64,000 nucleotides of DNA from Sporomusaceae bacterium (GTDB lineage Bacteria; Bacillota; Negativicutes; UBA1444): the NCBI GenBank assembly GCA_018434355.1, contig JAHDPL010000023.1, forward strand, positions 62,001 to 126,000, written 5' to 3'. This document shows positions 35,626 to 43,938 of this stretch, piece after piece. Position 1 is the stretch's first letter; each line of letters starts with the position of its first letter. Position numbers and translations under genes: made by a program. The notes under the pieces are model-generated. The model was not told the DNA's origin, did no database searches, and saw only the letters and a program-made list of their open reading frames with translations.

Positions 35626-35808
35626 ATGACCTTTCGAGAACTGGAAAAGTTGGTTCTCGCTGATGGCTGGCGACGCAAAAATTGTGTTGGTTCGCATAAC
35701 CAGTATGTTCACTCGCAAAAACCAGGCAAGGTGACGATTCCAAATCACACAGGCGATATATCTAAAGCAGTTGTGCAGTCTGTTCTGAAGCAGGCGGGAT
35801 TGAAATAG
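35626..35808 (+). CDS. hicA: HicA-family mRNA interferase toxin
   Basis: 60-residue toxin with the double-stranded RNA-binding-like fold. Family pattern: FRELEKLVLADGW, GSHNQYVH containing the catalytic His, and VTIPNHTGDISKA. AAGGAGG precedes the ATG. HicA cleaves mRNA and is held in check by HicB, encoded 33 bases downstream. The genes look intact. Confidence 0.93.
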   Translation: MTFRELEKLVLADGWRRKNCVGSHNQYVHSQKPGKVTIPNHTGDISKAVVQSVLKQAGLK

Positions 35809-35841
35809 CGCATGCAAATCCTTTGAAAGGAGCAGTTTAAA

Positions 35842-36252
35842 ATGATTTCAGCCTATCCGGCTTGTTTTTATAAAGAAAAATCTGGCGGTTATTCGGTGAT
35901 TTTTCCTGATCTCAATCACTTGGCGACTTGCGGCGATACGTTGGATCATGCTTTGGCCATGGCTGTGGATTGCCTGGCCGGGTATCTTTATACCGCCGCC
36001 AGGGATGGCGAGAAGGTTCCTGGGCCCTCTGCCATTGGGTCAATCCAGCCAGATCAGGAATACGATGCGTATGAGGAAGTCTTTGTGAGTTTGGTTGCGG
36101 TAGACGTGGCTGAGTATGCGAAAACGCATTTTGAAAAAGCAGTCAAGAAAACACTGACCATCCCAAAGTGGTTGAATGAGCGGGCCGAGCGTGAGGGCGT
36201 CAATTTTTCACAACTGCTGCAGGCCGCGCTGCGGCAAAAGCTAGGCGTGTAG
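35842..36252 (+). CDS. hicB: HicB-family antitoxin
   Basis: 136-residue antitoxin. The N-terminal degraded RNase H-like fold (YPACFYKEKSGGYSVIFPDLNHLATCGDTLDHAL) precedes a C-terminal ribbon-helix-helix DNA-binding part (TIPKWLNERAEREGVNFSQLLQAALRQ). It neutralises HicA and represses the operon. AAAGGAG precedes the ATG. Confidence 0.93.
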   Translation: MISAYPACFYKEKSGGYSVIFPDLNHLATCGDTLDHALAMAVDCLAGYLYTAARDGEKVPGPSAIGSIQPDQEYDAYEEVFVSLVAVDVAEYAKTHFEKAVKKTLTIPKWLNERAEREGVNFSQLLQAALRQKLGV

Positions 36253-36305
36253 TTCCGTGTCATTCGATAAAGCAAGTGCTGGAAAAATATCAATTCAATG
36301 CTCTG

Positions 36306-36346
36306 CAACGCGTCCCCTCTTTACCGAGGAGGGCGCGTTATTTTTT
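36306..36346 (+). terminator. Terminator of hicAB, repeat-family copy 3
   Basis: AACGCG (36307-36312) pairs with CGCGTT (36334-36339), inner stem, then TTTTTT. It is nearly the same as the pilA terminator. Confidence 0.85.
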
Positions 36347-36418
36347 ACCTGCTTTTCAGCAGGGATTTGCCAGCTTGTGGCGAAATGTATCTGGGAAAAA
36401 GCTTGGCAGGAGGAAAGC

Positions 36419-37852
36419 ATGGGAAAACAGATTTCATTCAGCGAATTGGATTTGATGTTTTTTGAAGAAGCGGCCGAGATGCTGGAAAATGCTTCGAACC
36501 TACTGGTCGAAGCCGAGAAATCTGCCCAGGTCATGTCGGCGATTCCGGAAGTTTTTCGCACCTTTCATACCATCAAGGGCGGAGCGCAGCTGGTCGGCTG
36601 CGATATGCTGGCGGCATTCGCCCATAAGATGGAGGATTTGCTCGATGATGTGCGGAACGGGCGGCGAGTTGCCGACGCGGATATCGTCGAATTGATTCTT
36701 CAGGCGATGACGCTGATGGAACAGGAGGTCGAGCGCTATCGCAGCGGCGAGACGCCCGACGAACTGGAAGAGCGGCAGTCGGAGCTGCTGGAGCGGGCCG
36801 AAAGTCTGGCGTCGCCGAAAGCGGCCTTCAAGGCGGCGCGTAGTGTTGTAACTCCAGCAAAACCGGTTGAAGCGGCTCCAAAGCAAGTGCAGCCGATTGT
36901 ACCCGCTCCGGTTGAAGCGGCTCCGCCGATAGCTGCTCCCGAGCCTCTGCCTGGCAGCCGCCTGGTTTTTGCCTTGTTCATTTTTGATTCGGCGGCGCCG
37001 ATGCCGGAAATCACCGAGTTTTTGGTTCGTCAGCGGCTGGAGGAGAGCGGCGCGATTTTGCATACGGCAGCGCCTGGCAACGGCTCGCTGGGGCTGGAGG
37101 CAATCGTCCGGACCAACCTCGGCGACGAAGAGCTGCGCCGGCATTGCAACGCAGCCGATATTAACGAGATTTATCTGCAGGAGCTGTCCACTAGCCTGTT
37201 TCATCTGGGGATTTTACCGCATCAGGCCGTGGAAGAGTTCATGGCGCTGATTGCCCGATTGGATGCGGCGTTCAGTCAACCACTGACCACGCTGAAGCAG
37301 ATCGAGTCGCTGATCCGGCAGGTGGCCGACTGGGGAGACCGCCATGTCGAGTCGTCCGGTTGCTTCCCCGGCGGCTGGCAGGAATGGCAGCGGGCGCTGG
37401 AGTTGTTGCGGCAGGCGGGGGCGCTTTGGACCGGTCCGCGCTCGACCCCGGAGCAAATCCTGTTGATGACCGGTTTGGTGCAGCACCTTTGGGACTGGGT
37501 ATATGCCGGGTTACGCAACAAAATTTATTTTTCCGCTTTGTGTCCGGTAGGACCGAGCGGACTCGCAACGCTGCTGCAGGATGTAAAGTCCCGCAGCAAA
37601 GGCGGGACAACCAAGGTCGTGATTGTTGACTTGTCGCGGATTCCTGTGCTGGAGTCGGCGGATCTTGCAGCGCTGCTGGAGACAAAGCAATGGCTCGCGG
37701 GCAGAAACCTTGCGCTGGTGCTGCTGGCGGAAGGCGAATACCGGCATCGTCATCAAAACGCGTTGGAAGCAACGCAGGGCGAAGCGGGCGGCGAAATCTA
37801 CCCGTCGGTGTATCGGGCCATCGTGGAAAGCAAGTGGCTAGCCACTAAATAA
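36419..37852 (+). CDS. CheA-like Hpt-P2-STAS protein without kinase domains
   Basis: 477 residues with an unusual layout. Residues 1-115 form an Hpt (CheA P1) domain with phosphorylatable His50 in FRTFHTIKGGAQL. A Pro/Ala/Val-rich linker (about 140-175) leads to a region resembling CheA P2, the CheY-docking domain (about 178-255: FALFIFDSAAPMPEITEFLV). A helical part follows, then a STAS-like domain (about 365-465: VVIVDLSRIPVLESADLAALL). The P3 dimer, P4 ATPase and P5 CheW-like domains are missing, so it cannot phosphorylate itself. Two response regulators follow at once. ATG 36419 follows AGGAGGAAA. A phosphorelay hub fed by a kinase in trans is inferred. Confidence 0.75.
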   Translation: MGKQISFSELDLMFFEEAAEMLENASNLLVEAEKSAQVMSAIPEVFRTFHTIKGGAQLVGCDMLAAFAHKMEDLLDDVRNGRRVADADIVELILQAMTLMEQEVERYRSGETPDELEERQSELLERAESLASPKAAFKAARSVVTPAKPVEAAPKQVQPIVPAPVEAAPPIAAPEPLPGSRLVFALFIFDSAAPMPEITEFLVRQRLEESGAILHTAAPGNGSLGLEAIVRTNLGDEELRRHCNAADINEIYLQELSTSLFHLGILPHQAVEEFMALIARLDAAFSQPLTTLKQIESLIRQVADWGDRHVESSGCFPGGWQEWQRALELLRQAGALWTGPRSTPEQILLMTGLVQHLWDWVYAGLRNKIYFSALCPVGPSGLATLLQDVKSRSKGGTTKVVIVDLSRIPVLESADLAALLETKQWLAGRNLALVLLAEGEYRHRHQNALEATQGEAGGEIYPSVYRAIVESKWLATK

Positions 37853-37868
37853 AGGGAGAGAGTGCGAA

Positions 37869-38225
37869 ATGGGCAAGAAAGTGATGCTGGTCGATGATGC
37901 GACCTTTATGCGGCTGAAACTGAAGGCAATCTTGACGGAGTTCGGGCATGAAGTCATCGGTGAAGCAGGTACAGGCAGGATTGCGATCGACCAATACCGT
38001 AGCTTGAAACCGGAGGTGGTGCTGATGGACATCACCATGCCGGATATGAACGGCCTCGATGCGCTGCGGGAAATCAAGAAAATCGACCCACAGGCGACCG
38101 TCGTGATGGTTTCGGCGATGGGCAGCCAGGAGTTCGTGCTGGATGCGATCCGGGCCGGGGCGCGCGATTTCATAGTCAAACCGTTTGAAAACGAGAGAAT
38201 CCGCAAGGTGCTGGATAGTCTATAA
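37869..38225 (+). CDS. CheY-like single-domain response regulator
   Basis: 118 residues, REC domain only: acidic pair in MLVDDA, phospho-acceptor Asp54 in VLMDITMPDMNG, Thr/Ser switch in VSAMGS and Lys in VKPFE. GGGAGAGAG precedes the ATG. It lies 16 bases after the Hpt-P2-STAS gene, so it is the likely phosphoryl partner docked by the P2 region. Output target unknown; pilus or chemotaxis control is possible. Confidence 0.93.
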   Translation: MGKKVMLVDDATFMRLKLKAILTEFGHEVIGEAGTGRIAIDQYRSLKPEVVLMDITMPDMNGLDALREIKKIDPQATVVMVSAMGSQEFVLDAIRAGARDFIVKPFENERIRKVLDSL

Positions 38226-38241
38226 CGGAGGAGGATGCAAG

Positions 38242-38685
38242 ATGACGCAGAAAGCAACGCTGTCGGAAAATCGCGTGTTGGTTGTGGATGACGATGCGTC
38301 CACGACGTTGTTGCTGAAGAAGGTGCTGGAAACAGAGAATTATCAGGTCGATACGGCCAATTCGGCTGCTGTGGCGATGAGTCTGATCAACAAGCAGAAG
38401 TATCATGTCGTGATCACCGACATCATGATGCCGGACAAGGACGGGCTGGCGCTACTGGAAGATTTGCGAAAACGCGACCCGCTGATTCAGGTGGTGATCA
38501 TGACCGGCGGCGTAAGTATGAGCCGGACCCTGTCGGCGCTCGAACACGGCGCAGCCGACTTCATCCTGAAGCCGATCAATGTGGAAGAACTGATCATGAT
38601 CGTGCGGCTGTGCGCGGCGAAACTGGAGCGTTGGCGGGGAATTCTGCGCGCCTCGGCGCATCAACAGTCGGCGGCGAAAGCGTAG
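38242..38685 (+). CDS. REC-domain response regulator
   Basis: 147 residues: REC domain with VLVVDDDASTT, phospho-acceptor Asp60 in ITDIMMPDKDG, and ILKPINVEEL; about 20 extra C-terminal residues without a known output domain. GGAGGAGG precedes the ATG at 38242. Third gene of the Hpt-P2-STAS block, 16 bases from the CheY gene. Confidence 0.92.
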   Translation: MTQKATLSENRVLVVDDDASTTLLLKKVLETENYQVDTANSAAVAMSLINKQKYHVVITDIMMPDKDGLALLEDLRKRDPLIQVVIMTGGVSMSRTLSALEHGAADFILKPINVEELIMIVRLCAAKLERWRGILRASAHQQSAAKA

Positions 38686-38722
38686 CCGAATCCGGCCAAT
38701 CCTTTGATTCTCATAGATGCAG

Positions 38723-38770
38723 ACGGTCTGGCAGCGCCAATTTTTATGGCAAAGCAGGCCGTTTCATTTT
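38723..38770 (+). terminator. Weak terminator after the response-regulator block
   Basis: ACGGTCTG (38723-38730) pairs with CAGGCCGT (38755-38762) including a G-T pair, then TTCATTTT. Long loop; moderate support. Confidence 0.45.
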
Positions 38771-38841
38771 GCCTTTTTGCCGCCGAAGGAGTAGAATGAA
38801 AATCTGGAAGTTTTGCGCAGGCGAAAAGGAGGCGACGTATC

Positions 38842-40020
38842 ATGGAAATGTGGCGGAAGAATCTATGGATCCTGGTTGTCGCCGTGATTTTGTGTGGTTC
38901 GAGTTATACGATGCTGGTGCCGTTTTTGCCGATTTATCTGCTTGACCTGGGCGTGACGACCGGGCAGGTGAAAATGTGGTCCGGCGTGATTTTTGCGGCG
39001 AGTTTTCTGGTGGCGGCGGTGCTGGCGCCTTACTGGGGGCGACGGGCCGACCGGTCCGGCAAAAAGAAGATGATCATGCGGGCCGGATTTAGTTTGGCGT
39101 TGGTGTACTTTCTCGGCGCGTTCGTCCGCGATCCGTGGGAACTACTGGCGGTACGGGTGCTACAAGGACTGGCCAGCGGCTTCGTACCGGCGGCGATGGC
39201 ATTGGTGGCTACCGCTACGCCGCCTGAGAAGCTGGGGTTTTGCATGGGAATCATGCAGACCGGTCTGGTGGTGGGCGGCATCATCGGTCCGCTGCTTGGC
39301 GGGACGCTTTCCCATTGGTTCGGCATGCGTCTTTCCTTTGTTGTGGCGGCAGGCATCATTTTCCTTGCCACTCTGGCGGTGATCCGGTTGGTCAAAGAAC
39401 CGGCCAGTGCGCCGGCGCCGAAGGAAGGCAGTCTGTGGGCCGACTTGCGGCAGGCGTTTGGCAACCGGATTTTGGTCCGAATGCTGCTGCTGCTGTTTGG
39501 CGTGCAGATGGTGATTATGACGCTGCAGCCGCTGACTTCGTTGTATGTGGCGGAGCTGCAGGGCAGTTTTACAGGGGTTTCGCTGATTGTCGGCGTGATT
39601 TTCGGCCTGTCGGGCTCGGCTAGTGCGATCGCCGCGCCGCTGTGGGGACGTGCCGGGCAGTCGCGGGGCGGCTACCGGATTCTGGTTGCGGCGTTCGTCG
39701 GAGCGGGGTTTTTCAACCTGGGCCAGGCGCTGGTCGGCGACATTTATCAGTTCGGCGCGCTGCAGTTCATGGTGGGCTTGTTTTTGATCGGCGTGTTCCC
39801 GTCGATCAATGTGATTGCGCTCGGTGCGACCGAGGCGAATTTTCAAGGTAGGGTGTTTGGCCTGACCAATGCGGCGAATCAGCTGGGCTCGATGGTGGGG
39901 CCGCTGGTCGGCGGCTTTATCAGTTCGCTGGTCGGAATCCGGCCGGTATATTTTCTGACAGGGTCGACGCTACTGATCCTGGGCGGCTATGTTTTCTGGG
40001 GGTTGTTGAAGAAAAAATAG
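38842..40020 (+). CDS. MFS transporter (drug/efflux type)
   Basis: 392 residues with about 12 membrane segments. The MFS motif A-like loop after TM2 is GRRADRSGKKKM, and the TM5 region contains GIMQTGLVVGGIIGPLLGGTLS, an antiporter-type motif C. This suggests proton-driven export, as in multidrug MFS proteins. AAGGAGG precedes the ATG. It stands alone; no terminator is evident after it. Substrate unknown. Confidence 0.88.
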   Translation: MEMWRKNLWILVVAVILCGSSYTMLVPFLPIYLLDLGVTTGQVKMWSGVIFAASFLVAAVLAPYWGRRADRSGKKKMIMRAGFSLALVYFLGAFVRDPWELLAVRVLQGLASGFVPAAMALVATATPPEKLGFCMGIMQTGLVVGGIIGPLLGGTLSHWFGMRLSFVVAAGIIFLATLAVIRLVKEPASAPAPKEGSLWADLRQAFGNRILVRMLLLLFGVQMVIMTLQPLTSLYVAELQGSFTGVSLIVGVIFGLSGSASAIAAPLWGRAGQSRGGYRILVAAFVGAGFFNLGQALVGDIYQFGALQFMVGLFLIGVFPSINVIALGATEANFQGRVFGLTNAANQLGSMVGPLVGGFISSLVGIRPVYFLTGSTLLILGGYVFWGLLKKK

Positions 40021-40039
40021 CGATTCATTGCAAATTTAT

Positions 40040-40068
40040 TTGACAAACCCTTTTGTTTGATTTAATAT
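40040..40068 (+). promoter_or_regulatory. Promoter of the primase element
   Basis: TTGACA (40040-40045), 17-base spacer, TAATAT (40063-40068), in an AT-rich stretch (40021-40110) that stands out from the GC-rich surroundings. Confidence 0.7.
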
Positions 40069-40113
40069 TATCATTGTTAAGTGAATGTGTTAAATAAATA
40101 GGAGGGTTTTATT

Positions 40114-40722
40114 ATGACGCCGCATGAAGTCCGCGCGCGCTGCGCCGAGCTGGGCACGCCGGTCGTGCAGAGCACGCTGGCCAATTACAAATCCGCCGGC
40201 CTGATTTATCCGCCGGTGGTGCAAAGTATGGGCCGCAACGTCGGCAAAATTTCCACCTACCGCGACGAAGTCCCCTATGAGATTTATACGGCGCAGCGGC
40301 TGTCCGGCCGCGACTTCGGCTTTTCGCTGGAATCGGTCGCGCTGTTTCGGGCCCAGTGGCTGGCTGGCGGCAATGAGTTTGCCGATGGATTGCCGGTCGA
40401 CCTGTATGTCGGCGGCGGGGCCATGCTGTGGGGACTAGTGTACAATCTTGCCCAAATCGGCATGCCGCTAGTCGGACAATATCTGTTCTTTTTCTATCCA
40501 CCGCAGCAAATGACGCAAATCATCGACTATGTGAAGCGGCAGGAACCGGACAGCCTGACCGACGACCTGCCGACAGGCACGACATCCGATACCGGCGAGG
40601 AACTGCGCGGGCTGGTGCTGCTGCGCCGCAAGGTCGACGGGCATCATCTGCTGGCCCTGCTCTATGATACGGAAGCCCGCGTGCTGACGATCATGGGGGT
40701 CTTGCCCGAGGCGTTGCAATGA
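40114..40722 (+). CDS. MerR-like helix-turn-helix protein of the primase element
   Basis: 202 residues. The first 60 resemble a MerR-type winged helix: STLANYKSAGLIYPP, then GRNVGKISTYRDEVPYEIYTAQRL. The rest is not recognised; it includes a hydrophobic stretch (MLWGLVYNLAQIGMPLVGQYLFFF, in two parts around 110-130). AGGAGG precedes the ATG and the stop overlaps the primase start by 4 bases. Its placement suggests control of, or a helper role in, replication of the element. Function otherwise unknown. Confidence 0.55.
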   Translation: MTPHEVRARCAELGTPVVQSTLANYKSAGLIYPPVVQSMGRNVGKISTYRDEVPYEIYTAQRLSGRDFGFSLESVALFRAQWLAGGNEFADGLPVDLYVGGGAMLWGLVYNLAQIGMPLVGQYLFFFYPPQQMTQIIDYVKRQEPDSLTDDLPTGTTSDTGEELRGLVLLRRKVDGHHLLALLYDTEARVLTIMGVLPEALQ

Positions 40723-42860
40723 GCTGGCAGAGCTGGCTGGAGTCGGTCTGCGGCCCGATCCGCTGGAAAAACAATCAGGGGACTTGCCGCTGTCCGCTGC
40801 CGGGACATGGCAGCGACGACAAACATCCTTCCTTTTCGGTAAATGCCGTAACCGGGCAATTTAACTGCCACAAGGAAAATATTGGCGGCGGTCCTTACAA
40901 ATTGGCAAGACTGACCGGCCACCCGCTACCGGCCAATCAGGACTGCAAACCGCGCCAGATATCGGCGCAGCAGATCGACAAACGCTATGACTATAAGGAT
41001 GCAGACGGCAAGCTGATTTATCAGGCGGTCCGGCTGCGACCGAAAGGTTTTTATGTCAGGCGGCCAGATCCCGCGTGCGCTGGAGAATGGCTGAATAACC
41101 TGAAGGATTGCGAACCGCTCCCCTACCGGTTGCCAGAGCTACTGGCGGCCATAAAGGCGGGTGAGACGGTGTTCGTGGTGGAAGGCGAGAAAGACGCCGA
41201 CGCCCTGGCCGGGTTTGGCCTGGCGGCCACCACCAACCACGGCGGCGCGGGCAAATGGACTCCCGCGTGCTCCCGGCACTTTGCGGCCGGCGCCAGGGTC
41301 GTTGTGATCGCGGATAACGACCTTCCTGGGCAGGACCACGCACTGGATGTGGCCCGCAAGCTCCAGGACCAGGGTTGTGACGTTTGCAACCTCACATTGC
41401 CTGGTCTCCCGGAAAAGGGAGACGTATCCGACTGGATACAAAATGGCGGCGATAAGGCGGAACTGCTACGGCTTGTAGAACTGCAGCGGGCGCAGGCCGA
41501 ATTCGCCTTTACCGACCTCGGCAATGCCGAGCGGTTTGCCGCCAGTTACGCCGGCCAGCTCCGCTATTGCGGCGACTGGAAAAAATGGCTTTATTGGGAT
41601 GAAACCCATTGGCGCATCGACAACACCGGCGAAGCCGACCGTAAGGCGGCCGAAGTCGTGCGCGAAATCCTGCGTCTGTCGGCTTTGCTGCCGGACGAAG
41701 CCAAACAAAAGGCAATGGCCGGTTTTGCCCGGCGCTGTGAATCGGCGGCTCGGCTTAGCAGTCTGCTTTCGCTGGCCCAGTCGCAGGCGCAGCTGGCGAC
41801 AACCGCCGATGCGTTTGACCGGGACCCTTGGCTGTTTAACACGCAAAATTGCCTGATCGATCTGAGAACCAATCAGGTGCTGCCGCATGATCCGTCGCGG
41901 CTGGTGACCAAACTGTCACCGGTGGTCTATGATCCGGCGGCGACCTGCCCGACTTGGGATGATTTTCTGTCGAGGGTGCTGGCGGACCGAACGGAGTTGA
42001 TCCGCTACCTGCAAAAAGCGGTCGGCTATTCGCTGACCGGCGAAACCGGCGAACAGTGCCTGTTTCTGCTGTACGGCCAGGGGGCCAACGGCAAGAGCAC
42101 ATTTTTGTCTACAATCATGGGGATTCTCAACACTTATGCCCGTCAGTTGCCGATGGACGCGCTGCTATGCAAAAACAGCCGTCAGATTCCCAACGATATC
42201 GCCGCGCTGCGCGGGGCGCGTTTTGCTTCGGCAGTCGAGGCGGACGACGGTTCGCGCATGGCAGAAAGCCTGGTGAAGCAGATGACCGGTCAGGACAAAC
42301 TGACGGCTCGTTTTCTGCATGGCGAATGGTTCGAATTTGAAGCACAGTTCAAGCTGTGGCTGGCGACCAACCACAAACCGGTGATTCGCGGCTGCGATGA
42401 AGCGATCTGGCGTCGGATGCGGCTGATTCCCTTTACGGTAACGATTCCTGCTGCCGAGCGCGACCCGCGTCTCGGTGAAAAGCTGCGCCAGGAATGGCCC
42501 GGTATCTTGAACTGGGCACTGACAGGCTGTCGCCTGTGGCGCGAAGAAGGACTGACGCCGCCAGAGGATGTGTTGGCGGCGACCGAGGAATATCGGGACG
42601 AAATGGATATCCTGGGCGATTTTGTCGTGCAGTGTTGCGTGCAGAATCCGTTCGGCGCGGCGGTAGTGGCCGATACCTACCGGGCTTACGAGAACTGGTG
42701 CGTCGAAACCGCAGAACGGCCGGTCACCAAACGGACCTTTATCAGCCGAATGCGCGAACGGGGACAAAAGACGAAGCACGGCAGCGGTCATGTGCTGGTC
42801 TGGGACGGGTTGGCTCTGGCGGAAGCAATGCCAGGTAACGAGGTAACGACGGTAACGTAG
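40719..42860 (+). CDS. P4-type phage/plasmid primase-helicase
   Basis: 713-residue replication protein like the phage P4 alpha family. An N-terminal CHC2-like zinc motif (CRCPLPGHGSDDKHPSF then FNCHKEN) is followed by a Toprim domain (about 148-235: VFVVEGEKDADAL, VVVIADNDLPG), a D5_N region (about 290-430) and an SF3 helicase with Walker A LYGQGANGKST near residue 452 and FKLWLATNHKPVIRG. It looks intact. No integrase or capsid genes are nearby. The last codons (GNEVTTVT) are themselves made of iteron repeats that are mirrored downstream. Confidence 0.9.
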   Translation: MSWQSWLESVCGPIRWKNNQGTCRCPLPGHGSDDKHPSFSVNAVTGQFNCHKENIGGGPYKLARLTGHPLPANQDCKPRQISAQQIDKRYDYKDADGKLIYQAVRLRPKGFYVRRPDPACAGEWLNNLKDCEPLPYRLPELLAAIKAGETVFVVEGEKDADALAGFGLAATTNHGGAGKWTPACSRHFAAGARVVVIADNDLPGQDHALDVARKLQDQGCDVCNLTLPGLPEKGDVSDWIQNGGDKAELLRLVELQRAQAEFAFTDLGNAERFAASYAGQLRYCGDWKKWLYWDETHWRIDNTGEADRKAAEVVREILRLSALLPDEAKQKAMAGFARRCESAARLSSLLSLAQSQAQLATTADAFDRDPWLFNTQNCLIDLRTNQVLPHDPSRLVTKLSPVVYDPAATCPTWDDFLSRVLADRTELIRYLQKAVGYSLTGETGEQCLFLLYGQGANGKSTFLSTIMGILNTYARQLPMDALLCKNSRQIPNDIAALRGARFASAVEADDGSRMAESLVKQMTGQDKLTARFLHGEWFEFEAQFKLWLATNHKPVIRGCDEAIWRRMRLIPFTVTIPAAERDPRLGEKLRQEWPGILNWALTGCRLWREEGLTPPEDVLAATEEYRDEMDILGDFVVQCCVQNPFGAAVVADTYRAYENWCVETAERPVTKRTFISRMRERGQKTKHGSGHVLVWDGLALAEAMPGNEVTTVT

Positions 42861-42954
42861 TTTGCATTTATTTTCGATATTTTGGTAGGGACATTAGTAT
42901 GGTTGAAATTATTATAAACAATCCATATTTCGTTACCTTCGTTACCTCGTTACC
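42834..42954. repeat. Mirrored triple iteron array, candidate replication origin
   Basis: Three GGTAACG units at 42834, 42842 and 42851 (spacing 8 then 9) are mirrored by three CGTTACC units at 42931, 42940 and 42948 (spacing 9 then 8). The two 24-base arms match at all but one base as an inverted repeat around a 73-base AT-rich centre. The left arm lies within the primase gene's 3' end. P4-family primases bind short iterons at their origin, so an origin is a reasonable reading; an attachment or regulatory site is possible. Confidence 0.6.
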
Positions 42955-42974
42955 TGTAAAGCAAAGAATAATTG

Positions 42975-43003
42975 TTGGATAATTGGCGTTGATACAGTAG
43001 AAT
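42975..43003 (+). promoter_or_regulatory. Promoter of minor-pilin operon A
   Basis: TTGGAT (42975-42980), 17-base spacer, TAGAAT (42998-43003), about 34 bases before the first gene of the operon. Confidence 0.55.
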
Positions 43004-43036
43004 AGAGGTAGAAGGCGGATAAAGGGGATTCTAGCG

Positions 43037-43495
43037 ATGGCGTTGCTAATGGACGGTAGAAGGAATAATGGTTTCTCCATGCTGGAATTACTACTGGTGG
43101 TTGCAATCCTTGGGATTGTGGCAGCCATTGCCGTGCCGCGCTTCACCAATGCAAATGCGCAAAGAGACCTGGATAATGCCGCTAGGCAGCTGGTCGTCGA
43201 TTTGCGCTGGACTTCGCAGATGGCGGCGAACTCTGTCGATACGGTGAAAGTGGTATTTGTGAACACATCGCCCTTCGGCTACCGGGTGGTGCAAGGGACG
43301 GCCGAAACAGTGATAAAACCAACCTACTCCTTTCCCGCCACGGTGCTGTTTCCATCGGCAGTGAGCTCCATTACTTATGATATCTATGGAAAACCGACCG
43401 GAGGCGCCGATGTTTCAATCACTCTGCAAAATACGGCCGGACAGTCCCGGACCGTCAACATCGACTATTTGACCGGGCGGGTGCGTATGCAATGA
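43037..43495 (+). CDS. GspH-like minor pseudopilin (operon A)
   Basis: 152 residues. Short leader ending NNG, cleaved before FSMLELLLVVAILGIVAAIAVPRF, with the conserved Glu at +5. The rest has the GspH/FimT look (NAARQLVVDLRWTSQMAANS, DYLTGRVRMQ). The mature N-terminal helix is much like that of the major pilin. First of a four-gene set H-I-J-K; its stop overlaps the next start. Minor pilins of this type prime pilus assembly at the tip. Confidence 0.86.
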   Translation: MALLMDGRRNNGFSMLELLLVVAILGIVAAIAVPRFTNANAQRDLDNAARQLVVDLRWTSQMAANSVDTVKVVFVNTSPFGYRVVQGTAETVIKPTYSFPATVLFPSAVSSITYDIYGKPTGGADVSITLQNTAGQSRTVNIDYLTGRVRMQ

Positions 43496-43938
43496 TGTGG
43501 ACAGAAAAATTGAAACAAATTGGTTGGAATGGTTTGCGTAATCAAAAAGGTTTTCTGTTAGTAGAGAGCCTGCTGGCAATACTGGTGATCACGATTGCGC
43601 TCACCGCCGCAACGGTGATGTATGTTCAATCCAGCAAGGCCGGGGTCGTCAGCGTGGAAACCAGCACGGCGACCGCCTTGGCGCAAAAGCAGATGGAACT
43701 GTTGAAAACGCAGCCGGCGACTTATTGGGCCACGTTAACATTGACTTCGCCGCAGAATATTGCCTGGCAGGATACCAGTCAGACAATGCCGCTGGTCAAG
43801 AACAACATTTCATATACAGTTACGACGACTGCCGAGCAGGCGACGCAGGATCTCAGTCTGGTTCAGGTCACTGTCCAGGTTAGCTGGAGCGGCAAGTCCA
43901 TCTCGCTGGTTTCGCTCTTCTCCAAAACTGCTTTATGA
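43492..43938 (+). CDS. GspI/PilV-like minor pseudopilin (operon A)
   Basis: 148 residues. Prepilin leader ending QKG, cleaved before FLLVESLLAILVITIALTAA. The region ALAQKQMELLKTQPA is usual for GspI/PilV proteins. ATG 43492 overlaps the upstream stop by 4 bases; 43495 is an alternative. The ATGA overlap with the next gene shows translational coupling. Confidence 0.85.
   Translation: MMWTEKLKQIGWNGLRNQKGFLLVESLLAILVITIALTAATVMYVQSSKAGVVSVETSTATALAQKQMELLKTQPATYWATLTLTSPQNIAWQDTSQTMPLVKNNISYTVTTTAEQATQDLSLVQVTVQVSWSGKSISLVSLFSKTAL

Noticed and set aside
40021-42880. Flanking direct repeat of the primase element (TTGCAAATTTATTT near 40028 against TTTGCATTTATTTT near 42861)
   Set aside because: Needs a two-base gap and both lie in AT-rich DNA, so chance is likely.
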